The notes beneath the pieces were generated by a model that was given only the letters and a program-made list of their open reading frames with translations, searched no databases and was not told where the DNA came from. Position numbers and translations under genes: made by a program. Below are positions 6,331 to 7,472 of a DNA stretch of 7,472 nucleotides, in pieces. Origin of the DNA: Opitutaceae bacterium (GTDB taxonomy: Bacteria; Verrucomicrobiota; Verrucomicrobiia; Opitutales; Opitutaceae); the NCBI GenBank assembly GCA_023269455.1, contig JAHFTG010000105.1:1-7472 (forward strand). Direction: 5' to 3'. Within the stretch, counting starts at the first letter, position 1. Each line of letters starts with the position of its first letter.

Positions 6331-7062
6331 TTAGAAGCCGAAGGTCAGGCCAACGGTGTAGTAGAGCTTGTAGTGCTCGCCGAGACCGGTGATGTCTTCG
6401 TCGTTGCCGGCATACTGCAGGCCGCCGGTGAGCGTAGCGTTAGGAGCCAGCTTGTAGGGAACGGTCACGCCGAGGCCCCAGTAGGTGCCATTGGCGCGGT
6501 TGCTGAGGTAGCGGCCGGTGTTGGCGCTGAAGCCGTAGGTGGCCGAGAAGTCGAGCGAGGTGCCGATCTGCTTGATGGGAAGGCTGTAACCAACCGAAGC
6601 CTGCGTGGTGTAGTTATCGAGCTTCCAATCGTAGTAAGCGTAAACCGAAGGGGTGAAGCCCTTGAAGTTACCACCGGTCAGGCCGACGTAGCTCTCGTAG
6701 GTCGAGAAACCGTTGCCGTTGGCGGTGGTCTGCTGGGGGTAGTTGTAGGAGGTGATGCCGGTGTCGATCTTCCAGTCGTTCTGGAGGGCGAAGCCGTAGC
6801 CGAGATAGAGGTCAACCTCGTTGTTTTCGTTGCGGAGGGGCTGGTTGGTCCAGACGCCGCCGTAAACGTTTTCGTAGCCGACTTCAGCCGAAGCCTGGAA
6901 GGCCGCGTTGGTGTTCTTCTGGCCGCGGAACACGTATTCGCTGGCATACGTGAAGTCGGTCGTGAGGGTGTAGGAAGGCTTCGAAGCGGCGACGGTGGCG
7001 TCAGCAGCATGAGCCGAGGTGCCCGCCGCGAAAACGGCGAGGATGAGGGCGATCTTTTTCAT
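6331..7062 (-). CDS. TorF family putative porin (Gcw_chp-type outer-membrane beta-barrel)
   Basis: The 243-residue product begins with a signal peptide: MKK, a hydrophobic stretch (4-13), then SAHA-AD, with cleavage likely after A19. The mature protein has alternating aromatic/polar beta-strands rich in Tyr, Gly, Thr and Asn. It ends in TVGLTFGF, with the terminal Phe typical of barrels inserted by the BAM machinery. FTYASEYVFRGQ (37-48), YGGVWTNQP (67-75) and NEVDLYLGY (81-89) resemble the TorF/Gcw_chp family (TIGR02001, PF09694), whose members run about 220-260 residues. Function is poorly defined; passive transport is a guess. It is monocistronic, with its own terminator. The leader carries three AGAACTAC-like repeats and no Shine-Dalgarno motif. 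Being an outer-membrane protein is secure from the signal and C terminus; the family name is from recall. Confidence 0.83.
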   Translation of the reverse strand: MKKIALILAVFAAGTSAHAADATVAASKPSYTLTTDFTYASEYVFRGQKNTNAAFQASAEVGYENVYGGVWTNQPLRNENNEVDLYLGYGFALQNDWKIDTGITSYNYPQQTTANGNGFSTYESYVGLTGGNFKGFTPSVYAYYDWKLDNYTTQASVGYSLPIKQIGTSLDFSATYGFSANTGRYLSNRANGTYWGLGVTVPYKLAPNATLTGGLQYAGNDEDITGLGEHYKLYYTVGLTFGF

Positions 7063-7267
7063 GTGTAGTAGTTCTATGTAGTTCTGTAGTTCCTGACGTT
7101 TGCCGAGTGATCAGCAGTCAACTATGCAAAGAATTACTAGATGAAGTTCAAGTCTTCTTTACCTGAACGTAACATGACGAATTCTTCACAGGCCAACCGC
7201 CGTCGAGCCACTCGGTCAGTTAAAAGCCAGTGGTGTTCCGCAGAAAATCACTCCACCGTTTAAAGCT
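7063..7267. promoter_or_regulatory. Divergent region between porin gene and DUF423 gene
   Basis: These 205 bp are less GC-rich than their surroundings and should contain promoters for both neighbours. On the minus strand TTGAAC (7152-7147) lies 19 bp before CATAGT, a weak candidate for the porin promoter. TAGTTC occurs three times (7069-7074, 7079-7084, 7087-7092) in the porin leader. TGACGAATTCTTCA (7175-7188) is a 14-bp palindrome with one mismatched pair and could be an operator. On the plus strand I see no convincing promoter for the DUF423 gene. No small gene in this stretch can be supported. Confidence 0.4.
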
Positions 7268-7472
7268 ATGAAAACAGGTCTGTTGTGCGCGGGAATCGCC
7301 GGCCTCACCGGGGTCATACTGGGGGCGTTTGGCGCGCATGCGCTGAAAGACGTCCTGGCGGAAAAAGGCTCGGCGGCCATCTGGCAAACGGCCGTATTGT
7401 ATCAACTTACCCACGCCGTGGCCGCTCTCGGGGTAAACGTGTTTGCGCAAGGGCGTGCTGATTCGGAAGACC
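7268..7472 (+). CDS. DUF423 family small membrane protein, N-terminal part (cut by window edge)
   Basis: The 68 readable residues run from ATG at 7268 to the right edge without a stop. They begin MKTGLLCAGIAGLTGVILGAFGAHAL, a hydrophobic segment (about 4-22) ending in the GAFGAHAL motif (19-26) of the DUF423/YgdD family. W39 and TAVLYQLTHAVAALGV (41-56) match the second conserved block and second membrane segment. Family members are about 120-130 residues with four membrane helices, so a little over half is visible. Their biochemical role is unknown. The start is chosen because the family motif sits at its normal distance from it. No Shine-Dalgarno sequence precedes it. It diverges from the porin gene, with no obvious functional link. 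Confidence 0.9.
   Translation, partial: MKTGLLCAGIAGLTGVILGAFGAHALKDVLAEKGSAAIWQTAVLYQLTHAVAALGVNVFAQGRADSED

Noticed and set aside
5445..7068. Plus-strand frames over rpsI, rplM and the porin gene (164, 155 and 282 codons).
   Set aside because: All lie opposite well-identified genes and give Gly/Val/Glu-biased translations typical of antisense frames in GC-rich DNA.
7220..7450. Minus-strand frame of 76 codons across the right end.
   Set aside because: It is antisense to the DUF423 gene, whose GAFGAHAL and YQLTHA motifs are clear; the antisense product has no recognisable feature.

Overview
The window is ordinary chromosomal, GC-rich bacterial DNA carrying housekeeping genes. The best guess for the source is a Verrucomicrobiota member close to Opitutaceae. 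This rests on the arginine gene set, the S9/L13 sequences, the TorF-like porin and the absence of Shine-Dalgarno motifs; it is a similarity judgement from memory, not a database result.

Layout. Bases 1-3703 (minus strand) hold an arginine biosynthesis cluster read right to left: argB (GTG start favoured), argD, argF and the first 176 codons of argG, which runs off the left edge. argJ diverges from argB across a 146-bp shared region and reads rightward (3850-5166). It converges on the ribosomal pair rplM-rpsI (minus strand, 6193-5361). Between the argJ and rpsI stops lie a 72-bp palindromic repeat built from degenerate octamers, flanked by a 7-bp direct repeat, and a strong bidirectional terminator. 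Upstream of rplM is a consensus-like -35 box. Next comes a minus-strand gene for a TorF-type outer-membrane beta-barrel (7062-6331) with its own two-hairpin 3' end. A 205-bp divergent region separates it from the start of a DUF423 membrane-protein gene (7268 onward, cut by the right edge).

How the genes work together. ArgJ transfers the acetyl group from N-acetylornithine to glutamate (acetyl-recycling route). ArgB phosphorylates N-acetylglutamate, ArgD makes N-acetylornithine, ArgF makes citrulline, and ArgG makes argininosuccinate. ArgC (reductase) and ArgH (lyase) are not in the window. The C-terminal segment of ArgB carries the signature of arginine-inhibited kinases, so feedback control probably acts at that enzyme.

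I see no phage, CRISPR, defence or novel enzymatic system. The least explained item is the octamer-phased palindrome at 5189-5277, which looks like a small non-coding insertion. None of the nine start codons has a recognisable Shine-Dalgarno sequence.
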